Notes: generated by a model from the sequence alone, not told the origin. DNA of 64,000 nucleotides from Antedon mediterranea (GCF_964355755.1 NC_092673.1:35473648-35537647), one strand, 5' to 3'. Counted from the stretch's first letter, positions 34,301 through 43,991 are shown. Numbers and translations are program-made.

Positions 34301-37300
34301 TCATTTAAGTCTACTTCTTCTATCGACTGAACATTTGTTACTACATAATAACCATCTTTACTTATTTCTACTTTATCATACCATCTCTTTAACATATTAA
34401 CATGTAGAATTTGTTTTTCTTTTCTTCTACCTCCTATGTATATTTCATAATTTACATCATTGACCTTTTTTGTAACAGTGAAGGGGCCTTGCCATTTACT
34501 GTCTAACTTACTATTTTCTTGGCCCTTATAATACGTAGGCTTATTTTCAGAATTTACGGCATTCCAATAGCCACGGCCACCTCTATTAGCTATATAATCA
34601 TCGGCTATCATAGCCATATCATAGCTCTTATTTACTTGTTTATCTCTAAGATAAAGCCTCAGATCTTCAGGCATTTTATCAAGTGCCTGTTCCATTATAA
34701 TCATTTCAATAATGCCTGCAGCATCATCTTCTTTTACATTAGCACATTTCATCCAACATTTTAAATAATGGGAGAGCTCATTCAGCCATTCCCTGATGGA
34801 CATATCTTTAACTCTGTTTGAATTTCTAAATTTAAATCTGTAGGTCTCAGCGGACACATCATACTTTTCTAAGATTGCCTTCTTTAAGGTATCATAATCT
34901 ACACATTCTTTTACGGTTAAGGATGCATATGCTGTCCTAGCTTTACCAGACAGTTCAGGTGCTAACCTAGCGGACCACGTATTTTTATCCCAACCTGTGG
35001 CTTCTGCCAAGTGTTCAAATGTTCTAAAATATATATCAATATCATCTGATTCCTTCAAAGTAGGAACCTTTACCTTCATTTCATCTACTATATTCCTAGC
35101 ATTACTGTAGCTAGACCTATTTTCTAATTCCATCATTTTCACTCTTTCTTGTGATTCAATTTTTCTTTGCTCTATATCTGCTTCTAATCTTAATTGGTCT
35201 TGTTGGTATTGTAATTCTAACTTTTTGTTTTCGGCCTCGAACTTCATTCGAAAATATTCGAGCATCATATCTTTAGGCATACCGCCGGGTATTTCGGGCA
35301 TATCAATATCCCTAGCCATTGTATCATATATTTCATTGACTTGGTCAACCTCTTCTTGGTCAACCATATCTTCCCTAGTATCTTTGTCTGACATAGTCTT
35401 ATCTATATTTTTACCCGATCTTAAAGTTGTCATGCTAATAACAATTTTACTAATGAAATATGTAAACTCATGTATACAAAATATGTTATAAAAGTATTTG
35501 TATTACCTTGATTAATATGAAATCCACATAAATTTTTAAATGCAATACAATATAAGACATTAATTTACTTCAAAGTCACAAACAACGTTCCAAGTTCGCT
35601 CCGTACAAAAATTTACTTTCGAAATAAAAATAGTTTACAAAGTCAGCTTTGCAAATCTTCTCAAAATTTACTGGGCTTCCTTCTGTTACTTCAGTCTTCT
35701 TCTTTCAGACCTCGGTGAATATATACAGTATCTCCGATGAATATCCAGCAGTCTTGAGTAGGTACCTTGAGCTCAACAGTACTTCTTCTTCGTTGTAATA
35801 TCCAAACAACGCACGGTATAAAAACTGTCAGGAATCCAGATCTTCGTAACCATTTAACTTTTTGGTTACTGATTTAACAGGCCCGTAGAGTAGGCACTGT
35901 CACTTCTTCTTCTTCTTCTTGATACTTAAATCATGTAAACAAAAATTTTCACCGCTGCCACCATGTAGTGAATTTATCTTTTAGTTGGTTCCGAGCTTTC
36001 TCAGGCGTATATCCACTCGACGTACACAGCTGTCGTTCCGAGCTTTCTCGGGCGTATATATTTCCACGCGACGTACACAGCTGTCACTGAATAATAACTC
36101 ATACAAAAAGTATAATTAACTCAACTAGAACTTTTATTCCTTGTAATTCGATTAATACATCTTTCTACCACTACCAGTCAAGCCTTATTATATTCTCTAT
36201 CATCTTTCCGTTTATCTACTCTGATCTTATTCTCTCTTCTCGTTTATCTACTCTGACCTTATTCTCTCTTCTCCGTTTACTAACTATTACATTCTACTTT
36301 TATACAAGATATGCAAATTTTAGGCTTCAGAGGAGGATAACATTTTCCCTCCGAAATTTACACGATTTTGATTGGCTAATAATAAGGCGGACGTGGACTA
36401 AAGCATCCTTCTCTAATCACAGAGAATCACAACATCAATAATATGACACCTACTTATATTATTTATACATCATACAATGATAATCGGAGTATGTTACTAC
36501 AATTATATATATTTCAAACATTTTGGTAATCTAATCTAGAAAGAAGAGGAATGCGGTTAAATGACTTAAGGGGAAAAACTGGACTTTACTTTCTCCAAAA
36601 TTGCAGAAGGTTTGGAGTTTAATTAATTAATACCTACCGCTTGAAATCTTTTCTGGCTTAAGAAATGAAAGTCTCTCGTTCTCCTTTATCCAGCTATACA
36701 TTGCGTCAACAGTAATACGTTTGGTACAGAAAGTGATTGCGTGTGCCTCAGTATTTGTTTTATATTCCCCAATAAGCACATCTTCAAATTTCGATAGTAA
36801 GGGGTTTTCAAATTTTTTCTCTCCGCTCACATATTGCAACTTCTCTTCTCTATCTGTTAAAAGACATTATACTGTAGGTACTTTTGATAATGAGTATTAA
36901 CTATAACAAAATAATTTCCATTATAACAAACCTATATCCTTCCTATTGAATGATTGATTATGTATAATGTGTCATGTATTATTTGGAACGATCCTTAAAT
37001 TCTTTTAGGTAAAAATGTTGATATTTTTTTTTTAGAGTGCTATGTGACCTAGAGCAGCCTTTGCTAATCATTTAAATTCCCATTCAAGTTATCATTTAGG
37101 ACTATTGTTTTAATTTACCTTTAAAGAGCCGTATAAACTGCTTATCATCCTCATTCAATCCATCTGAACGGGTGCTTTCCTCTTTCTCAATGAATTTTTT
37201 TATGAACCGGAGGGCGTCCTGAATTCGGCAAATTGTATTCTCCTTAAGTGAATCATTATATTTCTGAAATGTCATTAAATAAAAAAACTTTTATCAATTA

Positions 37301-40082
37301 CAATTATTTTTTATGTAAAAGAAGAATCTGAATAATTTCATTTTCTAATGGCTGCAAATTTTATTTTTAGAGTTGGCGTAATCACAAAGTTTATCACAAC
37401 GCAGATTGATTTGTGAGCATGTGCATGTTACAGTAGTTGGTTAGTAGCTTTTAGTGGCGAATCAGGAATGTACGCATCTAAGGTCTTATTGTATGATGGG
37501 GTAGACTGATTATATCAATAAATTTGAACTTTAGTTACTACTGTAGATGCTGGCACTTTTGTTACAGTGCAATTAGAATGTTCTAATCTAATAACACATA
37601 CCCTCAGGTGTTCACCACCTGTTCTCAGCAATCGTAACAGGCTATCATTTGATTTAACACACTCTGGGGAATGAGATATGAAATTCTCTACACCTTGCTC
37701 ATAAGAACTAGTGCCTTTGACAGACTTAGTAAAATTGAACAAGTCTGCAAGCCAATCAGGCATGGTACCTAAAAAAACGAAATATAGTACAGAAATGACA
37801 CATACTGTACTATACAGAGGAAGTCGAGTGGCCGATCAGTTAAAGCATGGGCACCACAAATCATAGCTACACAATCGGCACAATTTCAAGGCACTCCTCG
37901 ACCATTGTTCTGGTGGTAGAAAAAATCTTCTCAGATAAGGACTTAAAACTGTACATTAAGATATATTGCTGGGAGGGGTATAATCCAGGACTGGATATAA
38001 TCAAGTGAATGTGAAGAAAAGTGAATGGAGAATTATATATATTTTATATTATTTAGGGATGTGGAAGTTGTATAATCAACGAAGCATTTTTTTAACATAT
38101 CTTGTATTAAAATGAAGATACCAACCTTGTTTATGCACTCTCTTCCTCATAATCTTTTCAATTTCTGACATGATGGTCATTATTTCAGTTTTAAAAGGGT
38201 CAGCATCATCTGACCGGGGCTTGACCATTATTGGATCAACTGAAAACAAAAAAGTTAAGTTTAAATAAATCTGTCAGCAGCTTATCTAAAGTTTTTGTAA
38301 TGTTATGACAATAAATTAAAGGCTGGCCTATCATACAGCACAACTGTTCTTTGAAGATTCCACACCCTCAGATTTAGAGCTATCTTAAGCTAGGTGTTAC
38401 AGTACTAGTTTCTACTATCAAAAGTGTGATTTACCCAAATATGGTAATGATATGACATCCACAAGTAATACTGAATATACATATAATTCGTCCTGATATA
38501 TCTTAAACTTTTTAAACAGTACACTCACAAAAAAAAAATATATCAGCTGCAAATTTTCAGAATTAACATGATCCAAATGTTTAGTCAATCAAATCTATCC
38601 TACAAGGACCAAATGTACTCTCCATTGAAAGCTACCTTAAGCTAGGGGTTAATACAGTAGTTTACAATATCAAACTAGTTTGACAAAAAAAGTGTGATGT
38701 GCTCAAATATGGTATGGTGATGCGACATCATCGTGTTTGTCACATAAAGTTACTTACTTTCTTCTGGAGGATTCTCGTTCAAATGGTATTCTTCATCATT
38801 TTCATCTGGAATGGAAATCTCATCTGCATCAAGGTTTGCGAATATACTTTTAGCATACTCATCAGATTTCTCCTGGCTGGATGCTTTTCCAGTTCCTATG
38901 TTTGCTGTCAAACCTACAATCTAATAAAACAATTGTACTATTACTTTGTTTGTATACAGAAACATCTTTCCAGCACCTCTCTAATTTAAACATTATTTAA
39001 TTATCAGAAGGCCCATGCCTTAAAGTTATCATAATCATGCCTAATACTCTGTCTACACTATCAAACTAGTTTGACACAAAAAGTGTGATGTGCCCAAATA
39101 TGGTAGTGATATGTTCAAATATGGTAGCGATATGACATCATCATATCTATATATAGGCACATCACATTTTTTTGTCACATAAAGTTTGATAGTCTAGACA
39201 GAGCATTAGTTAACATAATCATTCTCAGTTTTTTATAATAGAAAATTGTGAGCTCATACATACCTGTGGCAATGTTGCTGCTTCATCTTTAAGCTTTCTT
39301 CGCCGATACTTTGCCATTATTATGTTGTATGGATTCTGGCCCTACAAATAAAAATACATGTTAAGCAATGATACATTTTGATGGCAAGTTTTTCTCACTA
39401 ACAATGAACTTTGACCTCTTAGAAACTTATTTTTCGAATAATATAGAAATGTTCTTACATGACAGAGATGGCATTCATCAAATACCAGCATCGTAAAGTC
39501 ATCAATTTTGAGTTCATTTTTCTCAAGTGCGTTCACCAACATCTGTGCAGTTAGGAATATGATGTCGTTATTTTCTACCGCATTCTTCATTGTAGCTAAC
39601 TGCTGCACATTGTCACCAATCCGTTGAGTCAATCTCATTGACTCTGGCATGTCTTCTTTAAATAAGTCGTGTTGTTGTGATACCAAAGAAATCTAAAAAT
39701 ATTTAAATACAAAATCAGAATTGTAAAAACAGCAAATATTTATCTAGCTGATTAATTTAAACACTCAAAATGTGCACGGTTGATAATGCCATTGGTATGG
39801 CTGACCATGCCGATAGCCACTTCCTACAAACTGAGAATTTTGGCAAGTAATTATATAGAATTTAAACTCTTACTGTGTTTACAAGGAATATGACTTTTTT
39901 AGGTTTAACATTCAACTTTGCTTCTTGTTCTTTGAAGTGTTCTCTCACAAAATGGACAGCTACCACTGTTTTTCCAGATCCTGTGTGTGATATGATGATT
40001 GTATTTTGGCCACCAATAACAGGTTTTGCCAACTTTATTTGATAGTTGCGCAACTTCTTTGGTTTAGCTTTTTCTGGTTTTT
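30678..40082 (-). CDS. RIG-I-like receptor (RLR) helicase, ten exons
   Basis: Cytoplasmic sensor of viral-type double-stranded or 5'-triphosphate RNA, by family. Exons in order: 40082-39874, 39692-39459, 39341-39264, 38920-38758, 38239-38126, 37768-37602, 37263-37119, 36853-36638, 31894-31727, 31329-30678. All junctions keep phase. Motifs: Walker A SHTGSGKT, motif II DECH, motif III GLTAN, motif IV-like TFCTKR, motif V GTNVVEEGID, motif VI region QAKGRGRK, and a C-terminal regulatory domain with two CxxC pairs and SHDWGV. No CARD precedes the helicase. A one-base frame break at 31122-31128 separates helicase and C-terminal domain, and an LTR retrotransposon fills the intron between exons 8 and 9. 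The coding start is upstream of 40082 and unresolved. Confidence 0.9.
31471..31646. mobile_element. MITE, CTCTGTC family copy 1
   Basis: Inverted ends CTCTGTCTACACTATCAAACT and GTTTGATAGTGCAGACAGAG. The centre holds several ATATGGTAGTGATATG repeats and TGGGCACAT. It lies in the RLR intron between exons 9 and 10. Confidence 0.85.
31727..31894 (-). CDS. RLR exon 9: helicase motif V
   Basis: A 168-nt exon, phase 1-1 (acceptor TTTACAG, donor G|GTACAT). Encodes MSQFDQNTVLKNFKENRC followed by NILVGTNVVEEGID and VGRTQAK. Spliced to exon 8 it aligns with RIG-I but lacks about nine residues at the exon 8/9 joint. Confidence 0.88.
32242..32726 (-). repeat. 3' LTR (relative to element)
   Basis: 485 bp, begins TGTAGTGAATTT and ends ATATGACA on the plus strand. 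It contains two GTACACAGCTGTC-bearing subrepeats and a TCTCTTCT-rich stretch. Confidence 0.95.
32830..35433 (-). CDS. Gag-Pol polyprotein of the LTR element (internally deleted)
   Basis: One 867-codon frame. Residues ~1-290: Gag-like coiled coil and capsid (LAPELSGKARTAYASL, FRNSNRVKDMSIREWL). Residues ~310-355: KWQGPFTVTKKVNDVNYEI and LHVNMLKRWY, the GPF/Y C-terminal tail normally found at the end of integrase. Residues ~430-680: reverse transcriptase with MVTDFRSLN, LDLTKGFYQVPL, FGMQNSSSTFQRLMD and YIDDICIYS. Residues ~730-867: RNase H with LQTDASNYGIGAVLS and HTDHQALRWM, ending DGLSRA. Integrase remnants thus lie before RT, as in Gmr1-type Ty3 elements. No zinc knuckle, protease DSG or integrase DDE core is seen, so an internal deletion fused Gag to the integrase tail. 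Confidence 0.92.
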   Translation of the reverse strand: MTTLRSGKNIDKTMSDKDTREDMVDQEEVDQVNEIYDTMARDIDMPEIPGGMPKDMMLEYFRMKFEAENKKLELQYQQDQLRLEADIEQRKIESQERVKMMELENRSSYSNARNIVDEMKVKVPTLKESDDIDIYFRTFEHLAEATGWDKNTWSARLAPELSGKARTAYASLTVKECVDYDTLKKAILEKYDVSAETYRFKFRNSNRVKDMSIREWLNELSHYLKCWMKCANVKEDDAAGIIEMIIMEQALDKMPEDLRLYLRDKQVNKSYDMAMIADDYIANRGGRGYWNAVNSENKPTYYKGQENSKLDSKWQGPFTVTKKVNDVNYEIYIGGRRKEKQILHVNMLKRWYDKVEISKDGYYVVTNVQSIEEVDLNETVHDNELDSEIDIGLSYHQSQTWRDVNVSSNLNDTQTKQLTELLKYQQNVFSDVPGRTHLVTHEIKTNGEMPIRHRAYRTPQALKGKLKEELDSMLAMGIIEPTVSAYAAPIIALKKGQNQIRMVTDFRSLNKTTQFDPYVMPRIDEMLDEVSSAIYITTLDLTKGFYQVPLDPKTKDKSAFITQFGQYCYNVLPFGMQNSSSTFQRLMDKVLQGTEGYAKAYIDDICIYSQTWKDHIFHLNDVLERLSSAGLTAKPLKCKIAYAQVEFLGHKIGNGEIRPMIDKVEAVEKFPRPLSKKQVRSFLGLTGYYRKFVQNYADIAKPLIDLTLKSKSNTVKWNEQCENAFVTLKKRLTDDNVLKAPNFDKMFILQTDASNYGIGAVLSQIDGEGNDYPIVYLSRKLSVHEQRYSVPEKECLSIVWAINKLKYYLYGCEFQVHTDHQALRWMDSMKGANVRLMRWALFLQGYKFKVMYKKGSLNGNADGLSRA
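35950..35963 (-). promoter_or_regulatory. Primer-binding site, tRNA-Leu type
   Basis: TGGTGGCAGCGGTG on the minus strand, immediately inside the 5' LTR. It is complementary to a 3' end CACCGCTGCCACCA, which from memory matches tRNA-Leu (AAG/TAG) of animals. Confidence 0.75.
35964..36448 (-). repeat. 5' LTR (relative to element)
   Basis: 485 bp, equal in length and almost identical to the LTR at 32242-32726. It is followed by target duplication CCTAC at 36449-36453. Confidence 0.95.
36638..36853 (-). CDS. RLR exon 8: helicase domain 2, motif IV
   Basis: A 216-nt exon, phase 1-1. Encodes KFEDVLIGEYKTNTEAHAI followed by TFCTKRITVDAMYSWI and ERLSFLKPEKISS. It matches the start of the second RecA-like domain of RIG-I/MDA5. 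Donor G|GTAGGT. Confidence 0.9.
37119..37263 (-). CDS. RLR exon 7: helical insert
   Basis: A 145-nt exon (phase 0 to 1) encoding KYNDSLKENTICRIQDALRF and FIKKFIEKEE, resembling the RIG-I/MDA5 KYNDAL insert helix. Acceptor ATTTCAG, donor G|GTAAAT. Confidence 0.88.
37602..37768 (-). CDS. RLR exon 6: helical insert
   Basis: A 167-nt exon (phase 1 to 0), TMPDWLADLFNFTKSVKG to LLRTGGEHLR, joining in frame to KYNDS of the next exon. It is part of the insert between the two RecA domains. Confidence 0.8.
38126..38239 (-). CDS. RLR exon 5
   Basis: A 114-nt exon, phase 1-1, DPIMVKPRSDDADPFKTE then IMTIMSEIEKIMRKRV. It corresponds to the helix following the DECH domain in RLRs. Confidence 0.8.
38640..38755. 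mobile_element. MITE, CTCTGTC family copy 2 (degenerate)
   Basis: Contains ATATCAAACTAGTTTGACA, GTGTGATGTGCTCAAATATGG and TTTGTCACATAAAGTT but has lost clear ends. A more degenerate relic lies at 38385-38460. It abuts the donor of RLR exon 4. Confidence 0.65.
38758..38920 (-). CDS. RLR exon 4: motif III
   Basis: A 163-nt exon (phase 0 to 1), acceptor TTTTATTAG, starting IVGLTANIGTGKASS and continuing to EEYHLNENPPEE. GLTAN corresponds to GLTAS of RIG-I. An acidic stretch follows that vertebrate RLRs lack. Confidence 0.88.
39047..39204. mobile_element. MITE, CTCTGTC family copy 3
   Basis: Inverted ends CTCTGTCTACACTATCAAACT and GTTTGATAGTCTAGACAGAG. Internal ATATGGTAGTGATATG is repeated. It lies in the RLR intron between exons 3 and 4. 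Confidence 0.88.
39264..39341 (-). CDS. RLR exon 3
   Basis: A 78-nt phase 0-0 exon, GQNPYNIIMAKYRRRKL then KDEAATLPQ, matching HPYNMIM...LPQ just after the DECH box in RIG-I. Confidence 0.88.
39459..39692 (-). CDS. RLR exon 2: DECH box
   Basis: A 234-nt phase 0-0 exon from ISLVSQQHDLFKED through NNDIIFLTAQMLVNALE to MLVFDECHLCH. DECH is helicase motif II, which coordinates magnesium and ATP. Confidence 0.9.
39874..40082 (-). CDS. RLR exon 1 recognised: Walker A
   Basis: A 209-nt exon (phase 1 to 0), acceptor TTCTCTCAG, donor GTAAGA. Encodes KPEKAKPKKLRNYQIKLAKP, IIISHTGSGKTVVAVHF and KKVIFLVNT, the Q-like region and motifs I/Ia of an RLR. It needs an upstream exon ending in phase 1; the ubiquitin-like exon at 43423-43653 is compatible. 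Confidence 0.88.
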
Positions 40083-40389
40083 CTGAGAGAACAAGCAATA
40101 AATTAAAAAAAATAAATATCCATATTTAGAAACTCTCTTGACCTAGCATTACTAGATATCTGCAAAAAAATCTCCTCTGCTAAATCTGAAAATAAACACA
40201 CCGTTGCAGTCTTTATGGATTTATCGAAAGCCTTCGACACTATTAATCATACCATTTTAAAACATAAACTTGAACATTATGGCATCAGAGGACTCCCTCT
40301 TCTATTATTATCAAATCGATAGAAAACAGTTTACATATTTTGATTCACATGCTTCTAATTTATGTAATCAACCGCATGTGTCTGTTTGA

Positions 40390-40503
40390 AACAATAAGAT
40401 GAGGAACCCTGTGAGAATGAGAAAAAGTCACCCCAACCGAGATTCAATCCCGGACCTCCTGCTTGATATGCAGATGTCCTAACCATTAGACCACTTGGCT
40501 AAT
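40390..40503 (-). mobile_element. tRNA-derived SINE copy 2
   Basis: Same family as 28541-28740: TGGTCTAATGGTTAGGACAT, TGCATATCAAGCAGGAGG and GGATTGAATCTCGG on the minus strand, inserted in the LINE reverse-transcriptase sequence. Confidence 0.8.
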
Positions 40504-40766
40504 TTGCAAGAACTTTACTCGATATTTTACATTTAACAATCCATAATCGTCTAATTGATCAGCACCTATATGTCTTCTGGGTTCAACTCCTTTTATGAGT
40601 CTAACCATTTTGTTTTGATAAATATTTATCTAGCTGATTAAGGATTAATTTAAACACTCAAAATGTGCACGGTTGATAATGCCATTGGTATGGCTGACCA
40701 TGCCGATAGCCACTTCCTACAAACTGAGCATTTTGGCAAGTAATTATATAGAATTTAAACTCTTAC

Positions 40767-40973
40767 TGTGTTTACAAGGAATATGACTTTTTTAGGTTTA
40801 ACATTCAACTTTGCTTCTTGTTCTTTGAAGTGTTCTCTCACAAAATGGACAGCTACCACTGTTTTTCCAGATCCTGTGTGATATGATGATTGTATTTTGG
40901 CCACTAATAACAGGTTTTGCCAATTTTATTTGATAGTTGCGCAACTTCTTTGGTTTAGCTTTTTCTGGTTTTT
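40767..40973 (-). pseudogene. Duplicated RLR exon 1 with broken Walker A
   Basis: Copy of the exon at 39874-40082, two bases shorter. The missing TG within the Walker A codons (GTGTGTG reduced to GTGTG) changes SHTGSGKT into SHRIWK and destroys the frame. It lies upstream of the intact exon and would poison the transcript if included. Confidence 0.88.
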
Positions 40974-41279
40974 CTGAGAGAACAAGCAATAAATTAAAAA
41001 AAATAAATATCCATATCTAGAAACTCTTTTGACCTAGCATAACTAGATATCTGCAAAAAAATCTCCTCTGCTAAATCTGAAAATAAACACACCGTTGCAG
41101 TCTTTATGGATTTATCGAAAGCCTTCGACACTATTAATCATACCATTTTAAAACATAAACTTGACCATTATGGCATCAGAGGACTCCCTCTTCTATTATT
41201 ATCAAATCGACAGTTTACATATTTTAATTCACATGCTTCTAATTTATGTAATCAACCGCATGTGTCTGTTTGAAACGAT

Positions 41280-41395
41280 AAGATGAGGAACCCTGTGAGA
41301 ATGAGAAAAAGTCACCCCAACCGAGATTCAAACCCGGACCTCCTCCTTGATATGCAGATGTCCTAACCATTAGACCACTGGGCTTTCATTGTATA
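41280..41395 (-). mobile_element. tRNA-derived SINE copy 3
   Basis: Duplicate of the SINE at 40390-40503, with B-box-like GGGTTTGAATCTCGG. Confidence 0.8.
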
Positions 41396-41439
41396 GTTCA
41401 AACCCAATTGGATAGCGACTCTTTACCTTTTTATATATA

Positions 41440-41562
41440 TAAACACATAGAATATTAATTCTAAACCGCTCGGTGATATACTGAAATTTAATTAATTAAT
41501 TTAAAACGATAAGATGAGGAAATCTGTGAGAATGAGAAAAAGTCGCCCCAACCGTGATATAT
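41440..41562 (-). mobile_element. tRNA-derived SINE copy 4, partial
   Basis: Contains the SINE body and tail (GATATACTGAAATTTAATT, then GAGAATGAGAAAAAGTCGCC) but is cut off before the tRNA-like boxes. Confidence 0.65.
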
Positions 41563-42560
41563 TTTTCCGGAGAAATCTTATGTAGGAGAATTTTACAGTA
41601 GGCAGAGGTATGCACTCTCGGAGTGGCTTTTTAGTCTATTGCCTGTAAACTGCAGGGTACCACAAGGATCTACTTTAGGTCCTCTACTTTTTCTTATTTA
41701 TGTAAATGATATCCCAACTCTTCTGAGTTATTAAATTATATATTATTTGCTGATGATACAATTATTTTTTTTATCCCATAAAAATATTAATACACTTTTT
41801 GAAACACTTAATAGGGAATTATCATGTGTCTCAGATTGGTTCAAGGCTAATAAACTATCGTTGAATATTGATAAAACTAATTTTTTATATTTTGCAAGTG
41901 ACAGAAGATTGAATAATAATAATTTAAAAAACAAAATTTATAATCTTTTAATTAAATAAAAACATACAAATTTTCTTGGAATCACAATTGACACCCAATT
42001 TAACTGGAAACAGCAATTAACTAAAATTTCTAATCAGGTTTCAAGAAATATAGGAGTAATGAGAAAACTTCAATATATTTTACCAACAAATATTCTTTTT
42101 TCATTATATAATACCATGGTTCTTCCATATTTGTTTGTTATGGGACAAATAAACATTTTTCAATGCCCATGGACTACTACGGAAACTACAAAGTTGGACC
42201 ATCTCTTCAAATTACAGAAAAAAGTGCTTCGTATCTGTTCTAAATCAACTTATCTAGTCCATACCAAACCATTTTTCCAAAAATTTAAAACATTAAATAC
42301 ATTTGATATCAATATTTTGTAATCTGCTTTGTTTATGTACAAATATGAAAATAACCAAAATCATTTAATAACTACTTTATGAAACATGGTAAACTACATA
42401 GTCATAATACATGCAATTCAAATGATTACCTTTAATACCTAATGTACAAATAATTTGATAAAGAACTCTATTAATTACCAAGGAGCTAAATTATGGAATT
42501 CAATCCATGTAGATATTAAAACTGCATCTACAACTTCAAAATTTAAATAAGTATACAAGA

Positions 42561-43055
42561 ACTATTTACTTTCTAGATATGATGAACGTTAAATATATAT
42601 TTCATAAAGACCAGTTAAGATTGGATAAATTAAAAGTGATTAGATAGAAATAGTAGCTTCTTTTATACATTATTAGTTTATGCATACTATAATCTATGGT
42701 TTATATAATTTTGTCTTTCTGACTTATATGACCTAACTGAACTACTTTTTATTGTATTCATGTGAAATTTTATTTGTTAACAAACTTAGTTTAACATTAT
42801 TATGTATATTATATTGTGGAATTAAATTTATACTGAAATTGAAATCGGAAACTCTCCTAAAATATAATGGTATGGATTGCACATTAAATGAATGCTAATT
42901 ACATTGGTAAAACTAAAAACCAAGATTTTGTCAATCATATCTGCAGAATTATTAGTCTATTTTTCACATTAAAAATAATATGTATAAGTAATTTAATCAA
43001 GTTATAAAAATTTCCTTGGTGAAGCTCATTTCTCTTTCTGGATGTTGTTTGTTTG
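42561..43055. other. AT-rich sequence downstream of LINE relic
   Basis: No gene or element end recognised. Confidence 0.4.
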
Positions 43056-43422
43056 TCATCTTAAAGTTGCTTTTCAGCAAAGAAAAGAGGTTGCTGATTT
43101 TGTGGAATTGTTCTGGATGTTTTTCGCATTCTCAATGGTGTCTGATAGTTCAACATTAAGTATGAATGTGTTCACAAAGATCTGCATACCAAAACCTCAG
43201 AGACGGGGTACCAAGTGAAGGATAGTGTATGCTGAATGATGTAGTTTTTTTAGTGTTTGGTCATCTTCAAGCTGCTTTCCAGCAAAGATAAGATGTTGCT
43301 GATCTGGTCAACTCCCTCTTTGTCTTGGATTTTTGCTTTTACATTTTCAATGGTGTCTGATAGATTAACATAAAGTATGATGACTTCTTTTCTAGTGATT
43401 GTTGCCACAAAAATCCCCATAC
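43056..43422 (-). pseudogene. Two degenerate ubiquitin-like repeats
   Basis: Downstream of the better ubiquitin unit, a second unit starts [14 protein letters not shown] and keeps [16 protein letters not shown] but loses its frame and stops at 43250. A third starts MQIFVNTF and keeps LSDTIENA before a stop near 43080. The head-to-tail order is that of polyubiquitin. Confidence 0.8.
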
Positions 43423-43653
43423 CACCTGGAATAGGTGGTAAGAGGTAAAGGTGTAACTCTTTTTTAATGCTATCATCCAGGAATGTTTGGCCATCTTCAA
43501 GCAGCTTTCCATTATAGTTTAAAAGTTGCTGATCTGGTGGAATTCCTTCTTTGTCTTGGATCTTGGCTTTTACATTCTCAGTGGTGTCTGATGGTTCAAC
43601 CACAAGTGTGATTGTTTTTTCAGTGACTGTTTTCATAAAGATCTCCATACCAA
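43423..43653 (-). CDS. Ubiquitin-like exon, possible RLR 5' exon
   Basis: After acceptor TTTTGTAG, the sequence encodes [36 protein letters not shown] and [18 protein letters not shown], ending LPPIPGG. It is clearly ubiquitin-derived, but the tail is PPIPGG instead of LRLRGG, so conjugation is unlikely. If the G|GTATGG at the unit junction is used as a donor, the exon is 231 nt, phase 1-1, and joins in frame to RLR exon 1. Alternatively splicing fails and translation stops at 43250, or the whole block is a retrocopy of polyubiquitin. Confidence 0.55.
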
Positions 43654-43991
43654 CTACAAAATAATACTTTAACATTTTTGCTGAGATCAGATCTGAATAA
43701 ACTGGAACTATAATGACAATACAAATACCCTTATAATTGTTCAAACACACCATTTTCTGATTTAACAAGTTCTGCCTTCTGTTCTTCAACTGAAAGTTTT
43801 TCAAATTGGGTTTGAAATTTCACATTTCCTGGTGAATTTAATGCTTTTACCTCTGATAAATTCATTCATTCATTTTGTTATTTCAGAATACCATGGTGAC
43901 ATAATATATCGGTAGCAAAAGAGAAAAATAAAAAAAAAAACAAAACAAAACATTTACAAAAAAAGAACAATTAATACTACTTCAGGTTTAC

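Larger units (their letters stand above)
32242..36448 (-). mobile_element. LTR retrotransposon, Ty3 type, Gmr1-like domain order
   Basis: A 4.2-kb element with 485-bp LTRs at 32242-32726 and 35964-36448 (TG...CA ends; I noticed one mismatch between them) and a 5-bp target duplication CCTAC (32237-32241, 36449-36453). On the minus strand the primer-binding site directly follows the right LTR, and a purine-rich tract (AAACAGGGGAA) precedes the left LTR at 32727-32737. The near-identical LTRs imply a recent insertion, into the RLR intron between helicase exons 8 and 9. Protease and integrase core are absent, so it is non-autonomous. Confidence 0.95.
39739..41390. repeat. ~885-bp tandem duplication containing RLR exon 1
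   Basis: The segment from about 39739 (ATTTATCTAGCTGATTA) to about 40500 is repeated from about 40621 to 41390. Both copies carry the first helicase exon, a LINE reverse-transcriptase fragment and a tRNA SINE, so the transposons landed before the duplication. Confidence 0.88.
40150..42560 (+). mobile_element. Degenerate LINE, interrupted by SINEs and a duplication
   Basis: Plus-strand pieces: [19 protein letters not shown] (motif A) near 40200 and again near 41100; LQGTTRIY-like then GPLLFLIYVNDI near 41650-41715 in changing frames; LFADDTIIF near 41745; KANKLSLNIDKTNFLYF near 41850; NFLGITIDTQFNW near 41975; and a terminal region to 42320. Frames are broken in several places, so it is inactive. 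Confidence 0.8.

Noticed and set aside
43250-43804. Functional polyubiquitin gene
   Set aside because: The first unit lacks the LRLRGG tail and the next two are frame-broken. Kept as a ubiquitin-like exon plus relics.
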